Source: Shewanella canadensis
Lineage (GTDB): Bacteria > Pseudomonadota > Gammaproteobacteria > Enterobacterales > Shewanellaceae
Direction: 5' to 3'
NCBI RefSeq assembly: GCF_003966225.1
Contig: NZ_RXNU01000001.1
Coordinates: 310,001-374,000 of the forward strand
DNA length: 64,000 nucleotides
Below, piece by piece: positions 16,117-26,621 of the stretch; positions within the stretch are counted from its first letter, which is position 1, and every line of letters begins with the position of its first letter. A model generated the notes under the pieces. It saw nothing but the letters and a program-made list of their open reading frames with translations. It was not told the DNA's origin and ran no database searches. The translations under genes and the position numbers were made by a program.

Positions 16117-16791
16117 ATGTTAGTTCTCCTTGTCGAAGATAATCGCCTGTTGGCCAAGAATATTATTCATTATCTGGATCTAAACGAGATCGAGTGTGAT
16201 TATGCTGAGACACTCGCTCAGGCCGAGCAGGCCATATTCGGCCGTACCTTCGATGCGATAATACTCGATCTGAACTTGCCCGATGGCGACGGAATTACCG
16301 CATGTAAAAAGTGGAAAGAGCAACGCATTATTTCACCTATCATCATGCTGACGGCGCGGAGCACCCTGCAGGACAGACTGTCGGGGTTTGAGGTTGGTGC
16401 CGATGACTATCTGGTTAAGCCTTTTGCCATGGCTGAGTTAGTTGCACGTCTCAGAGTAGTCTCTCAGCGGCGTCCGTCCCCCAAGTTACTCTCAATCGGG
16501 GAGCTTGAATTAGATTTTGCCGGGCATCATGCTCACAGGCAGGGACAGTTATTGACATTATCTCGCACGGGATGGCAGATCCTTACTCTATTGGCCCGCA
16601 GGAGCCCTGAAATAGTTGAGCGGGAAGAGATTGAGCGATTGCTATGGCCCGATAGTTTGCCCGATAGCGATAGCCTGCGTAGCCACATTCATCTGCTGCG
16701 CAAAATTGTCGATAAGCCATTCGAGCAGAAGCTTATCCACACAATTCGAGGGGTAGGCTTATGTTTAAAGGCAGATACAGATGAAGCCTAA
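16117..16791 (+). CDS. OmpR-type response regulator
   Basis: A 224-residue protein with a receiver domain (Asp51 in IILDLNLPDGDG; Lys in YLVKPFAMAEL) and a C-terminal winged helix (about residues 125-220, SRTGWQILTLLARRSPEIVE and RSHIHLLRKIVDKPF). The start overlaps nothing but follows the LuxR gene by 3 bases; its end overlaps the kinase gene by 11 bases, so the three are one operon. A likely target is the pair of 19-bp direct repeats at 18247-18306 upstream of the porin and urdA. Confidence 0.93.
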   Translation: MLVLLVEDNRLLAKNIIHYLDLNEIECDYAETLAQAEQAIFGRTFDAIILDLNLPDGDGITACKKWKEQRIISPIIMLTARSTLQDRLSGFEVGADDYLVKPFAMAELVARLRVVSQRRPSPKLLSIGELELDFAGHHAHRQGQLLTLSRTGWQILTLLARRSPEIVEREEIERLLWPDSLPDSDSLRSHIHLLRKIVDKPFEQKLIHTIRGVGLCLKADTDEA

Positions 16792-17995
16792 GCTCAGTTT
16801 AAAGCGTGTCTATCAGGTCTATGGTTTATGTTTTTTGGCAATAACCTTGATCATCAATAGTTTCATCCCACTCTGCATGATGTGTACCGGCATGTTCAGC
16901 ATGCATGACATTACTATGAGCAATGCGGCCCAAGCGGCAGCGCTCTATACCAGCCCGAGAAATAATACATTTCAAACAGACAATATCACGGTATTTTCCA
17001 GTTGGGAGTCGGTGCCGGATCGGGTGAGGGCGATCAACGGAGGCGTTGCTCCCGATAAACCACAAAATGTTAAACACCTGCATACCGACGGCCAGTTTAT
17101 CGATGCCCTGATGTTGCATCAGGGGCAAGATGGTCAAGAGAGCTATGTGTGGCTGCATTACAACGCGACTCACGATCTCGAATTTGCGCCGAAAAACATG
17201 GCAGCCATCTTACTCTTAGTCATCATGACATTTACTGTGAACGCCATTCTGGCTTGGTATCTACAGAGCCGGGTGATTTCGCCGGTGCATGAGATCAGCC
17301 GTGCGATAAAGCAACACGACTGGCAGAAGATGCAACAGCTTCGTTTCCCTAAACAGTGCTATGCAGAGCTTCAGTCGATCGTCGATGCCCTGGATAGCTC
17401 GATTAAACAGCTCAAGGAGGCCCAGCAGCGTGAACTCTCTTTCCTGCGGTTCGCCAGCCATGAGCTCAGAACACCTATCGCCATATGTCAGTCCTCATTC
17501 GATATTCTGACCCTGCAGCAGGGAAAGCTGACGGGACCAACCCTACATGCCAGTCAGGCAACGACTCAGATGAAATCGATCACCGAGACACTGCTTTGGC
17601 TGATGAGCTCAGATTGCAGCCCTATGAATTGCAGTATTGTGAAACTGGAATCTCTACTTGAAAGCATCATCTATGATCAGAAGCACGCTCAGGGGAGTGA
17701 CGTACCGGTCGAACTCAAGTGTGATGAAACCGAGCTGTTTGTGCTCAAGGAGCCGCTGACTATCGTGTTGAACAACTTAGTGCGTAACAGCTTAGAGCAT
17801 GGCGCTAAAGGTATCTCCATTGAGCAGGCAGGTAATCGAATCGATATCGTCAACCCGCTGTCCCAGCATAACTCCAGCGGTTTTGGTCTGGGCTTGATGT
17901 TAGTCGAAAGGTTGGCAAAACAGCTTAATTGGCACTATTCAACAAGTAACGACCATAACTCCTTCAGGGCTACGCTCATCATACGGCCCTCTTAA
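16781..17995 (+). CDS. Sensor histidine kinase
   Basis: A 404-residue inner-membrane kinase with two membrane segments (about residues 12-40 and 140-160) enclosing a periplasmic sensor of about 100 residues, then HAMP-like sequence, the phosphorylated His227 in FASHELRTPIA, an N-box NNLVRNSLEHGA and a glycine box SGFGLGLMLVERL. The periplasmic domain has no family I recognise. By location it should sense the substrate of the downstream porin/urocanate reductase or an anaerobic cue; this is inferred. Confidence 0.9.
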   Translation: MKPKLSLKRVYQVYGLCFLAITLIINSFIPLCMMCTGMFSMHDITMSNAAQAAALYTSPRNNTFQTDNITVFSSWESVPDRVRAINGGVAPDKPQNVKHLHTDGQFIDALMLHQGQDGQESYVWLHYNATHDLEFAPKNMAAILLLVIMTFTVNAILAWYLQSRVISPVHEISRAIKQHDWQKMQQLRFPKQCYAELQSIVDALDSSIKQLKEAQQRELSFLRFASHELRTPIAICQSSFDILTLQQGKLTGPTLHASQATTQMKSITETLLWLMSSDCSPMNCSIVKLESLLESIIYDQKHAQGSDVPVELKCDETELFVLKEPLTIVLNNLVRNSLEHGAKGISIEQAGNRIDIVNPLSQHNSSGFGLGLMLVERLAKQLNWHYSTSNDHNSFRATLIIRPS

Positions 17996-18246
17996 CCCCC
18001 TATAAAATACGAAAGAGCAGCCCTGGTTACGACAAATCGTTCGTCGCCAGGGGGTATTGAATGTAGGCGGGAGGCTTAACACATTCCACTGTTTAACTAT
18101 TACCTGTAATCACTCTATCTAGCCCTCTGTAAAGTAACCTTGTTTAGTGCTGTTAATAATTTTTATAACTTATTAAGGAAGTGGTTATTAATTGGTTTAG
18201 ATCTGTTTGATTGTGTTTTTATATTATCTTGTTCTGCTCTTGATTA

Positions 18247-18306
18247 TTTTGACATGATTTTCACAAAGCTAGATTAGTGCATTTTTATTTTGACGTAATT
18301 TTCACA
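18247..18306 (+). promoter_or_regulatory. Two 19-bp direct repeats upstream of the porin gene
   Basis: TTTTGACATGATTTTCACA (18247-18265) and TTTTGACGTAATTTTCACA (18288-18306) differ at three positions and lie 41 bases apart, about four turns. Direct repeats on one DNA face are typical OmpR-family sites, and such a regulator is encoded just upstream. They do not match the CRP or FNR palindromes. The rest of the 17996-18469 gap is AT-rich, with a CCCTGG/CCAGGG stem near 18021-18048 after the kinase gene. Confidence 0.6.
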
Positions 18307-18469
18307 TTAATAATTAGGGAGGGCTCTTTGTTATTTTTGTTTTATATCTGTTTTACTTCTCTAATCCACACACTTTATATGAACTGGAATTATTACAGGA
18401 GCTGGCTCACAAAGAATATTTAATATTTCACTATCCTATCTGGGAATCTTGAAATTAAGGAATAATTTA

Positions 18470-19216
18470 ATGAAAAAGCAACTTGTCACAGCATTGGCCG
18501 CCTTAGTGATGGCGCCTGCAATGTCTGCAACCTCGGTCGACTTAGGATATAAGGCATACACCTCGGATACTAAGTCTGATAACGGCGGGGCATATGACCA
18601 ACCTTTTGTTAAATTGACACATTTCAATAAAGCCGACTGGGGCACACTACTGGCTTATGTGAAGCTTGAAAATCCGGGGGAGGTGAAAGATGCTCAACAC
18701 GGTAAAGATGGCAAGCTGACCGTTAAGTCACTGCTTATCGTCGATAAGCAGATTGCAGATACAAGTTACAACTTTTGGGGGCAGAACTTCCTGGTCTCTA
18801 ACCGTACAGTAATGGAAGACAACCTATATCTGGGTGTGACCACCAACCGTAAGTATGGCGCTCTCTTTATCAATGCCGGTGTTGGCTTGAACTACTCTGC
18901 AGCCCATTTCGATCCAACCGGCGCTAGCTTCGACGGCATCAGTGGTTATGCCGCGGTGATCAACGCCCGTTATCCCTTCTCGGCAATGGGGCTTAAGCAC
19001 TCCCTGTCTGTCAACTATGAGGGGCAGATAGATCGTGATGAAGACCATATGAATACCTTAGGTTATGACAGTTACGGCCACCAGATCATCACCACCCTAA
19101 AGACAAGCATGACCGATTCCTTCTACACCAAGTTGCATCTGACTCACTTCGACAGCTGGGGCTCTGCACCTAATGATGGTATCGAATATGGCGTAGCAGT
19201 TGGTTTTACCTTCTAG
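18470..19216 (+). CDS. Outer-membrane channel protein, Tsx/OmpK family
   Basis: A 248-residue protein from the ATG at 18470, which follows an AAGG ribosome site; a TTG at 18449 is a less likely start. A signal peptide ends at about MSATSVD. The rest is amphipathic strands finishing IEYGVAVGFTF, with the C-terminal Phe of outer-membrane barrels. Spacing of aromatic residues and the segments NFWGQNFLVSNRT and TKLHLTHFDSWG fit the nucleoside-channel (Tsx/OmpK) family. It probably admits a substrate, perhaps urocanate, to the periplasmic reductase encoded 29 bases downstream. Substrate is inferred from context only. Confidence 0.75.
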   Translation: MKKQLVTALAALVMAPAMSATSVDLGYKAYTSDTKSDNGGAYDQPFVKLTHFNKADWGTLLAYVKLENPGEVKDAQHGKDGKLTVKSLLIVDKQIADTSYNFWGQNFLVSNRTVMEDNLYLGVTTNRKYGALFINAGVGLNYSAAHFDPTGASFDGISGYAAVINARYPFSAMGLKHSLSVNYEGQIDRDEDHMNTLGYDSYGHQIITTLKTSMTDSFYTKLHLTHFDSWGSAPNDGIEYGVAVGFTF

Positions 19217-19227
19217 TACCTGATTGA

Positions 19228-21000
<1,773 letters not shown>

Positions 21001-21025
21001 TCGGTAGCATCAGCTTAAAGAGAAT

Positions 21026-21057
21026 ATGCCGTTCACTTCAGTGAACGGCATTTTTTT
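21026..21057 (+). terminator. Strong terminator between urdA and apbE
   Basis: ATGCCGTTCACT and its exact complement AGTGAACGGCAT form a 12-bp arm pair with almost no spacer, followed by seven T residues. It ends the porin-urdA transcript, so apbE probably has lower expression by read-through or its own promoter. Confidence 0.9.
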
Positions 21058-21077
21058 CATCAATGATGAGGTTTAGC

Positions 21078-22085
21078 ATGAAACTCCTGACGATGATCTG
21101 GTTCTTGTCTCTTTTGCTTATGTCTCAGGCATCGGCGCATATCAATATCGAGCAGATAACCGGTAATACGATGGGGACCACCTACACGGTACAGTTGCGC
21201 CTGCAGGATAATCCTGCGACGAAACAGGAGATAAAAGCGTTAGTCGAGCAGGAGTTGGAGAGGGTAAACAGCACGCTGTCGGTTTACCGTGAGGACTCCG
21301 AAATATCCGAATTTAACTTAAATGATGCACGAAACCCTATTCCGGTGTCTGAACGCCTTTGGGATGTACTGCAGATATCGAAGAGCGTATCGGCGCAAAC
21401 CGATGGCGCGCTCGATGTGACCTTAGGGCCCGTGATCGAGTTCTGGGGTTTTGGTGCTAAGCCAAGAGATCTGCAACATAAAGACCGTGGTCAGTTGGAG
21501 TTGGCTCGCTCTAAAACTGGCATGGATGGATTTACTCTGGATTCGGGAACCGTGACCAAAGTGATTCGAGGGCTGGAGATCAACCCTTCGGCGGTGGCGA
21601 AGGGTTATGGGGTGGATCGCGTCGCCAAGGTGCTCGATGGCGCGGGTGTGAATAATTATCTGGTTGAGGTCGGGGGAGAGGTGCGGACGCGCGGAGTCGG
21701 TGTCAGGGGAAGATACTGGAAAGTTGCCGTGACCAGGCCGCAGAAGTTCAGCTTGAAGATACAGCAACTTATCACTCTTAAAGATATGTCGATGGCGACT
21801 TCTGGTAGCTATGTGAATTATATCCAGAGCGGTGACAGGCAGTTGAGTCACATCATCGACCCGACAACCGGGATACCGACCGAAAACAGCCTGGTATCGG
21901 CGACCGTGCTTCACCGTCAATGCGCCGTAGCCGATGGGTTCGCGACTGCCATGATGATCTTGAATGTGGAACAGTCTATACAGATTGCCAATGAACTCGG
22001 ATTGGCGGTGATGTTAATTGAACAGACCGACATGGGACTGAAGACCCACTTCAGTGACGCCATATATCCTTTTCTGGTTAAGTGA
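21078..22085 (+). CDS. apbE: ApbE family FAD:protein FMN transferase
   Basis: From the ATG at 21078 (GAGG ribosome site 6 bases before) the protein has 335 residues with a signal peptide ending SQASA, so it is periplasmic or membrane-tethered. Family motifs are present: NTMGTTYTVQL, NPSAVAKGYGVDRVAKVL, YLVEVGGEVRTRG and the late HIIDPTTGIPTEN. ApbE transfers FMN from FAD to Thr in the (S/T)GAT motif of target domains. The UrdA encoded immediately upstream has such a motif, so UrdA is the probable client. Confidence 0.92.
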   Translation: MKLLTMIWFLSLLLMSQASAHINIEQITGNTMGTTYTVQLRLQDNPATKQEIKALVEQELERVNSTLSVYREDSEISEFNLNDARNPIPVSERLWDVLQISKSVSAQTDGALDVTLGPVIEFWGFGAKPRDLQHKDRGQLELARSKTGMDGFTLDSGTVTKVIRGLEINPSAVAKGYGVDRVAKVLDGAGVNNYLVEVGGEVRTRGVGVRGRYWKVAVTRPQKFSLKIQQLITLKDMSMATSGSYVNYIQSGDRQLSHIIDPTTGIPTENSLVSATVLHRQCAVADGFATAMMILNVEQSIQIANELGLAVMLIEQTDMGLKTHFSDAIYPFLVK

Positions 22086-22161
22086 GACTAGCTAGATCAA
22101 AGTACTTGATGCTCAATTTCAGTCTCTTAATCAACATGTTATTTTGGGTGTGGGAGGTTCA

Positions 22162-22254
22162 ATGGAGTTCGATAAAACATTGCGCAGGATTGTCGCCCTA
22201 AGTGCTCTTGTGTTGCTGGTATGCAGTCTGAGTTTGGCTGTGCTTGCGATATAA
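22162..22254 (+). CDS. Candidate 30-residue membrane peptide
   Basis: ATG at 22162, 7 bases after GGGAGG, gives MEFDKTLRRIVALSALVLLV followed by CSLSLAVLAI and TAA. A short charged head (KTLRR) is followed by about 20 hydrophobic residues, the layout of a single-span small membrane protein with the N-terminus inside. It follows apbE by 76 bases and precedes a stem-loop. No function can be assigned. Confidence 0.45.
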   Translation: MEFDKTLRRIVALSALVLLVCSLSLAVLAI

Positions 22255-22287
22255 GTGATTAAAAAAGGGGGGATGATTAAGCGTGCA

Positions 22288-22307
22288 GAGCCTTAGTGAT
22301 AAGGCTC
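22288..22307. terminator. Stem-loop after the small peptide gene
   Basis: GAGCCTTA and TAAGGCTC form an 8-bp stem with a GTGA loop between converging genes. There is no strong T-run. Confidence 0.45.
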
Positions 22308-22339
22308 TTACTCTGGGGAGGCTGACTATACTCTCTCGT

Positions 22340-22663
22340 CTACCTCTTGCGCCAATGGCGAAGTTTAGACATCTTTGTGCGCAGCTCTCTGTCGGTGATA
22401 TTCTCTAATTCATCCCACCCACGTCTGGCGATCGCTTCAAGTTGTAACTTGGCGCCTAAGTGGATATCACTTATTCCAACTTGGATCTCTGTCTGGCTGG
22501 TGGAGAAGTGGTTGCTTGCCCCTGAGGATATTTGATAAACATCTTTCGCCTCTTTACCTTTTACTTCCAGATTCCTGATGATTTTATCTTCACCTTGCGG
22601 CATGAACATCGACTCCATTGATGAAAAATTATATTTACTTAACTCTTTGTTGAAGCAAAGCAT
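22340..22663 (-). CDS. Hypothetical protein, 107 residues
   Basis: An open frame with plausible codon use that covers nearly the whole interval and ends in the basic tail KMSKLRHWRKR. It is soluble and charged, with GISDIHLGAKLQLEAIARRG and WDELENITDRELRTKM likely helical. I do not recognise a family. No good ribosome site precedes the ATG at 22661-22663; an internal ATG at MESMFMPQGED is an alternative. It stands alone between the urdA locus and pstS. Confidence 0.5.
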   Translation of the reverse strand: MLCFNKELSKYNFSSMESMFMPQGEDKIIRNLEVKGKEAKDVYQISSGASNHFSTSQTEIQVGISDIHLGAKLQLEAIARRGWDELENITDRELRTKMSKLRHWRKR

Positions 22664-23212
22664 CTAGCTTGAGAGAAAGTGTTGAGACACTTTATTTAAT
22701 ATTTTAAATATTAAGGCTTAATATATCGGGTATTTTATCTTCAAAGTGAAGGCCACAATGTGATTGGTTCGATAATTATAATTAAGCCTGTCTGTAGCGT
22801 TAATTATATAGCAGGAAAGTGTAATTAGGTATTTTTTGACGGTTAGTATTTCTAATAAGGTTATTAAGGTAAGCTTATAAGTCGGTATTAATTGACCTAT
22901 TCAGATATTAAAATTTTTGGGCGTTATTTTTGAACCTACGCATTGAAGATAGGTCTTGAAGGTAAGTCTTGAAGAGAAGAGTACTCTGTCATCGATGTCG
23001 ACGACCCAGCCTGACATCCTATTATCAATTTGTTGCTAATTTAGTGGTCAATTTGTCCTGATAGCCGATTTCCCCTGAAAAGTTGCCGACACAGGTGGCA
23101 AAAAACAGATAAACCCCTTGCTCCTAAGGCGTTAATAGCAATAATTGCCCTCCTTACCGAATGATCTTCTGTCACTGCTAATTCAGCATCCATTTAACTG
23201 CTTGGAATTATT
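22664..23212. other. Intergenic region upstream of pstS
   Basis: About 550 AT-rich bases without a gene. It contains a three-unit tandem repeat (22941-22979). CTGTCAT at 22986 and CTGTCAC at 23170 resemble single half-sites of a Pho box, but I see no proper 11-bp direct repeat pair. Confidence 0.5.
22941..22979 (+). repeat. 13-bp tandem repeat, three units
   Basis: CATTGAAGATAGG, TCTTGAAGGTAAG and TCTTGAAGAGAAG follow head to tail about 230 bases upstream of pstS. Confidence 0.6.
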
Positions 23213-24049
23213 ATGATGTTTAAAACCTGCTCTGTTCGCTTAATGGCGATTTTTACCTTGCTCATATCGAGTCCACTTATTGCCGATGAGCTTTCTGCTT
23301 TCGATAAGATGAGTGGTCAGTTAAACATCGCCGGTGGCACCGCGCACATTCCAGTGATGAAGAGGGCGGCAAGACAGATTATGGGGCATAACCCCGATAT
23401 TCGTATCACCATCGCTGGTGGCGGTTCTGGCGTCGGTGTTCAGCAGGTGGCCAAAGGGCTGGTGAATATCGGCAATACCGGCCGTGCCTTAAAGAATAAA
23501 GAGATGAACTTAGGACTGAATTCATTCGCCTTCGCTATCGATGGTGTCGCCGTTATCATTCATCCACAGAACCCGGTCGATGATCTAAGCCAGCAGCAAA
23601 TTATCGATATTTATCAGGGAAAAATTACTAACTGGCGCGAGCTAGGTGGTCAAGACAGACTGATACACCTCTTTAGTCGCGATGAAGCGAGTGGTACCCG
23701 TTCTGTGTTCACTAAGAAACTGCTAAAAGGCGCACAACTCGCTGCAAACGCTAATATAGTGCCATCAAATGGCGCGATGAAAACCGCAGTGTCACAAGAT
23801 ATGGGCGCTATCGGTTACTCTAGCGTGGGTTACATCGATAACATGGTAAAAGCGCCAACTTATAACCATATTATGCCCACTCAAGAGGCTTGTGCTTCAG
23901 AAGAATATCCTGTGGTGCGCCGTTTATATATGAATACGAAGGGGCTACCTGATGGTCTGACTCAGGCCTTCATCGATTACATCTATAGTAAGCAAGGTGC
24001 GAAGCACGTCCAGGCATCGGGTTATATTGCAATCGACGCAAAGCCATAA
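23213..24049 (+). CDS. pstS: Phosphate ABC transporter substrate-binding protein
   Basis: A 278-residue periplasmic binding protein; the signal peptide ends near PLIADE. Phosphate-loop features are visible: GQLNIAGGTAHIP, the AGGGSGVG turn (residues 63-70), FSRDEASGTRSVF and a late MGAIGYSSVGYI. It delivers phosphate to the PstC/PstA channel encoded downstream. It is shorter than E. coli PstS and belongs to the group common in marine bacteria. A divergent second copy of its last eight codons lies 60 bases past the stop. Confidence 0.92.
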   Translation: MMFKTCSVRLMAIFTLLISSPLIADELSAFDKMSGQLNIAGGTAHIPVMKRAARQIMGHNPDIRITIAGGGSGVGVQQVAKGLVNIGNTGRALKNKEMNLGLNSFAFAIDGVAVIIHPQNPVDDLSQQQIIDIYQGKITNWRELGGQDRLIHLFSRDEASGTRSVFTKKLLKGAQLAANANIVPSNGAMKTAVSQDMGAIGYSSVGYIDNMVKAPTYNHIMPTQEACASEEYPVVRRLYMNTKGLPDGLTQAFIDYIYSKQGAKHVQASGYIAIDAKP

Positions 24050-24082
24050 CCACACTCTCTGGAATTAATCTGAGGCCTGTTG

Positions 24083-24109
24083 ACTGAAGCACTCGATGCA
24101 AAGCCATAA
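24083..24109 (+). repeat. Echo of the pstS 3' end
   Basis: Bases 24089-24110 repeat 24029-24050 with 19 of 22 identical. The copy reads TEALDAKP then TAA, against IAIDAKP then TAA at the real pstS end, so frame and stop are kept. The presumed pstC start codon lies inside it. Confidence 0.6.
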
Positions 24110-24974
24110 GCTTACGCTTAAGCAAAACAGTTGGATGCAAGCCTTGCTGATGACCTTAGTAGTCAGCAGCGGCTTGCTGCTGTTTGCTGTATTCTGTTTC
24201 TTGATTTGGTTTTCTCTACCGGTTTTTTTTACTGAAACAACTTCTGTTTTCAGCCTGAAATGGCAGCCGGAGCAGGGGCATTTTGGCATCTTGGCCATGG
24301 TCTTCGGCACCCTGTCACTGGCTTTTCTCTCTACATCGGTCGCCTTTGTTATCGCCATGGGGCTCAATAGCTTCTGCCTGTTATCGCGCCGGCGTTGGCT
24401 GGTTACTCTGTTGCGATCTTTGCTTAGATTTATGGCCGCGATACCGACCGTAGTTTATGGTCTGGCGGCTCTTTTTCTACTCCTACCGCTTCTGCGTAAC
24501 GGCTTGCAACTAGGTTCAGGTTACAGTCTGTTTGCCGCTGTCTGCATGTTGATATTGCTCATTTTGCCTGTTATCTGTGTCATGCTGGATAACATTACTA
24601 CGCCGTTATGGCAGCAATATGCGCTGGGTGCCCAGGCGTTGGGGTTTAGCCCCGAGCAAACCTATATGCACGTTATTTTGCCCCATTGCAGGGTCAATAT
24701 CTGTGGCGCTGCGTTACTCGGATTTAACCGGGCAATAGGGGATACCATGCTCCCTTTGATGTTAGCGGGAAATGCGACGCAACTGCCTTCTGGAGTCTTC
24801 GATGCCATTCGTAGCCTGACAGCACATATCGCCTTAGTGATCGCGACCGATCAAGGCAGTGAAGCCTATAACTCCTTGTTTGTGGCTGGAATGCTGCTGT
24901 TAATCTGTAGTGCATGCATCTGTCTGCTATCGCGTTATCTGGTGGGACGAAATCGCCTGGTGCAGCCAGAATGA
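24096..24974 (+). CDS. pstC: Phosphate ABC transporter permease PstC
   Basis: A 292-residue inner-membrane permease with six helices and the ABC-permease EAA-type loop QALGFSPEQTYMHVILPHCRVN. AIPTVVYGLAALFLLLPL and GFNRAIGDTMLPLMLAGNA are typical PstC segments. The ATG at 24096 lies inside the pstS echo and lacks a good ribosome site; ATG 24135 is an alternative that would start directly at the first helix. It overlaps pstA by 4 bases. Confidence 0.9.
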   Translation: MQSHKLTLKQNSWMQALLMTLVVSSGLLLFAVFCFLIWFSLPVFFTETTSVFSLKWQPEQGHFGILAMVFGTLSLAFLSTSVAFVIAMGLNSFCLLSRRRWLVTLLRSLLRFMAAIPTVVYGLAALFLLLPLLRNGLQLGSGYSLFAAVCMLILLILPVICVMLDNITTPLWQQYALGAQALGFSPEQTYMHVILPHCRVNICGAALLGFNRAIGDTMLPLMLAGNATQLPSGVFDAIRSLTAHIALVIATDQGSEAYNSLFVAGMLLLICSACICLLSRYLVGRNRLVQPE

Positions 24975-25867
24975 GTCGCTTGATAGGCTATTGGGGCAGG
25001 CTCTGTGCACTTTTTATTATTAGTATTATGCTGATGTTAATTGGTTTCATCTTGCTGAAAGGAGCCCCGACATTAAGTCTGCAACTCTTCTTCGGTGATA
25101 CGGCGCCACTGGCCGCCATGATGGGGCAACAGCCTGTATGGGAGGGCATATGGCCTGCCTGTGTAGGCACTCTCACTGTTGTCTTATGTGCGGTTTCTTT
25201 GGCTTCGGTGCCGGGAATTGCAAGTGGTATTTGGCTTGCGAGTGCGCCAGACAAGCCCGCTCAGAAAGTGTTTGGTTTGGCGGTCGATATTCTGGCTGGG
25301 ATCCCGTCTATTCTTATGGGGTTATTTGGTTTTAGCCTGATTTTACTTCTGCGGGGGAGTTTCTTTCCTCAGGCTAATGCAAGCCTCCTGCTTGCGTCGT
25401 TCTGTTTAGCCCTGCTTATTCTTCCCTATATTGCCTGTGCGACGCTAAATGCCCTGAGCAGCTTGCCAAAACAGTTGTCGGTGACGGGGGCCGCCTTAGG
25501 TATGACCCAATGGCAAGTCACGTATCGTTTGCTACTGCCGCAAGCCAGCTCAGGAATAATGAGTGGACTCATGCTGGCGATAGGCAGGGCGGCTGAAGAT
25601 ACTGCCGTGATCATGTTAACGGGCGCCGTTGCAAATGCAGGCTTACCCGGTGGATTACTGCAGCGATTCGAAGCGCTACCATTCACGATTTTTTATTACA
25701 GTGCCCAGTACCAATCACAACAAGAGTTGAATATGGCTTTCGGCGCGGCGTTAGTCCTGCTTACCTTGACCAGTATTATCTTTACCCTGCTTGCTGCTAT
25801 CGTCAGACGTCGCAACTGCAATATATTTGGATCTGCAAAGAGCCTTAAAAAGGAGTCTATATGTTAG
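24971..25867 (+). CDS. pstA: Phosphate ABC transporter permease PstA
   Basis: From the ATGA overlap with pstC at 24971 the protein has 298 residues with six membrane helices. PSILMGLFGFSLILLLRGSF, then AALGMTQWQVTYRLLLPQAS (the coupling loop to the ATPase) and GRAAEDTAVIMLTGAVANAG are typical of PstA. With PstC it forms the channel for phosphate. A frame extending 19 codons further upstream exists, but the coupled ATGA start is preferred. Confidence 0.92.
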   Translation: MSRLIGYWGRLCALFIISIMLMLIGFILLKGAPTLSLQLFFGDTAPLAAMMGQQPVWEGIWPACVGTLTVVLCAVSLASVPGIASGIWLASAPDKPAQKVFGLAVDILAGIPSILMGLFGFSLILLLRGSFFPQANASLLLASFCLALLILPYIACATLNALSSLPKQLSVTGAALGMTQWQVTYRLLLPQASSGIMSGLMLAIGRAAEDTAVIMLTGAVANAGLPGGLLQRFEALPFTIFYYSAQYQSQQELNMAFGAALVLLTLTSIIFTLLAAIVRRRNCNIFGSAKSLKKESIC

Positions 25868-26586
25868 ATATTGCCGGAGATCCCCGAGATGATATCGTCG
25901 GTCACCTTGAGAACGTCAGTATTCAATTTGCCGATACAAAGATCCTCTGTGATGTGAACTTACAGTTACTCAAGGGCCAGTTGCACATGCTGACCGGCCC
26001 ATCGGGTTGTGGAAAAACAACCCTGTTGCGGGCATTAAACCGACTCAACGATTGCTTCGATAAGCATGAGATGAGCGGCAGTATTTGTTTGAAATTGTCC
26101 GAAGGTGAGGTCGATGTCCATCTGCTTGCCCATAAGCATCTGCCTCTGCTGCGCCGAAAAGTTGGCATGGTATTTCAAATTCCCAATCTCTTACCCGGTA
26201 GCATTATTGATAACCTGCTATTGCCACTTAAGGTTGTCGCTGGGTTAGATTCGACCCGAGCCATGGCACGCTGTGAGAAAGTGCTGGTACAGGTGAAGTT
26301 ATGGGATGAGGTTAAGGATAGGCTTAATAATGATGCCTCCTCACTGTCCGGTGGTCAGCAGCAACGACTATGTCTGGCAAGAACCTTAGCGCTTAAACCT
26401 GAGATACTACTGTTAGACGAACCTACGGCTTCCCTCGATCCAGAAAATACAGAGGTGATAGAGCAGTTATTGGAGTCATTGAAACAGCAATATACCATGG
26501 TGATGGTGTCACATTGCCCCGCCCAGACTGAGCGGTTGGCGGATAAGATATTCAGGTTGGATGGACAGCAGGTTATCAGTGGTTAG
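25861..26586 (+). CDS. pstB: Phosphate ABC transporter ATPase PstB
   Basis: A 241-residue ABC ATPase: Walker A GPSGCGKTT (about residues 46-54), Q-loop MVFQIPNLLPGS, signature LSGGQQQRLCLARTL, Walker B ILLLDEPTASLDP and switch His in VMVSHCPAQ. It starts 7 bases inside pstA, so the pst genes are translationally coupled. No phoU or phoBR follows; the unit stops at a strong terminator. It powers phosphate uptake. Confidence 0.93.
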   Translation: MLDIAGDPRDDIVGHLENVSIQFADTKILCDVNLQLLKGQLHMLTGPSGCGKTTLLRALNRLNDCFDKHEMSGSICLKLSEGEVDVHLLAHKHLPLLRRKVGMVFQIPNLLPGSIIDNLLLPLKVVAGLDSTRAMARCEKVLVQVKLWDEVKDRLNNDASSLSGGQQQRLCLARTLALKPEILLLDEPTASLDPENTEVIEQLLESLKQQYTMVMVSHCPAQTERLADKIFRLDGQQVISG

Positions 26587-26621
26587 TTTCATCACCGGAA
26601 CAATGATACCGATTGGTATTA

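Noticed and set aside
22986..23176. Pho box upstream of pstS
   Set aside because: Only isolated CTGTCA-like half-sites are seen; no pair of correctly spaced direct repeats.
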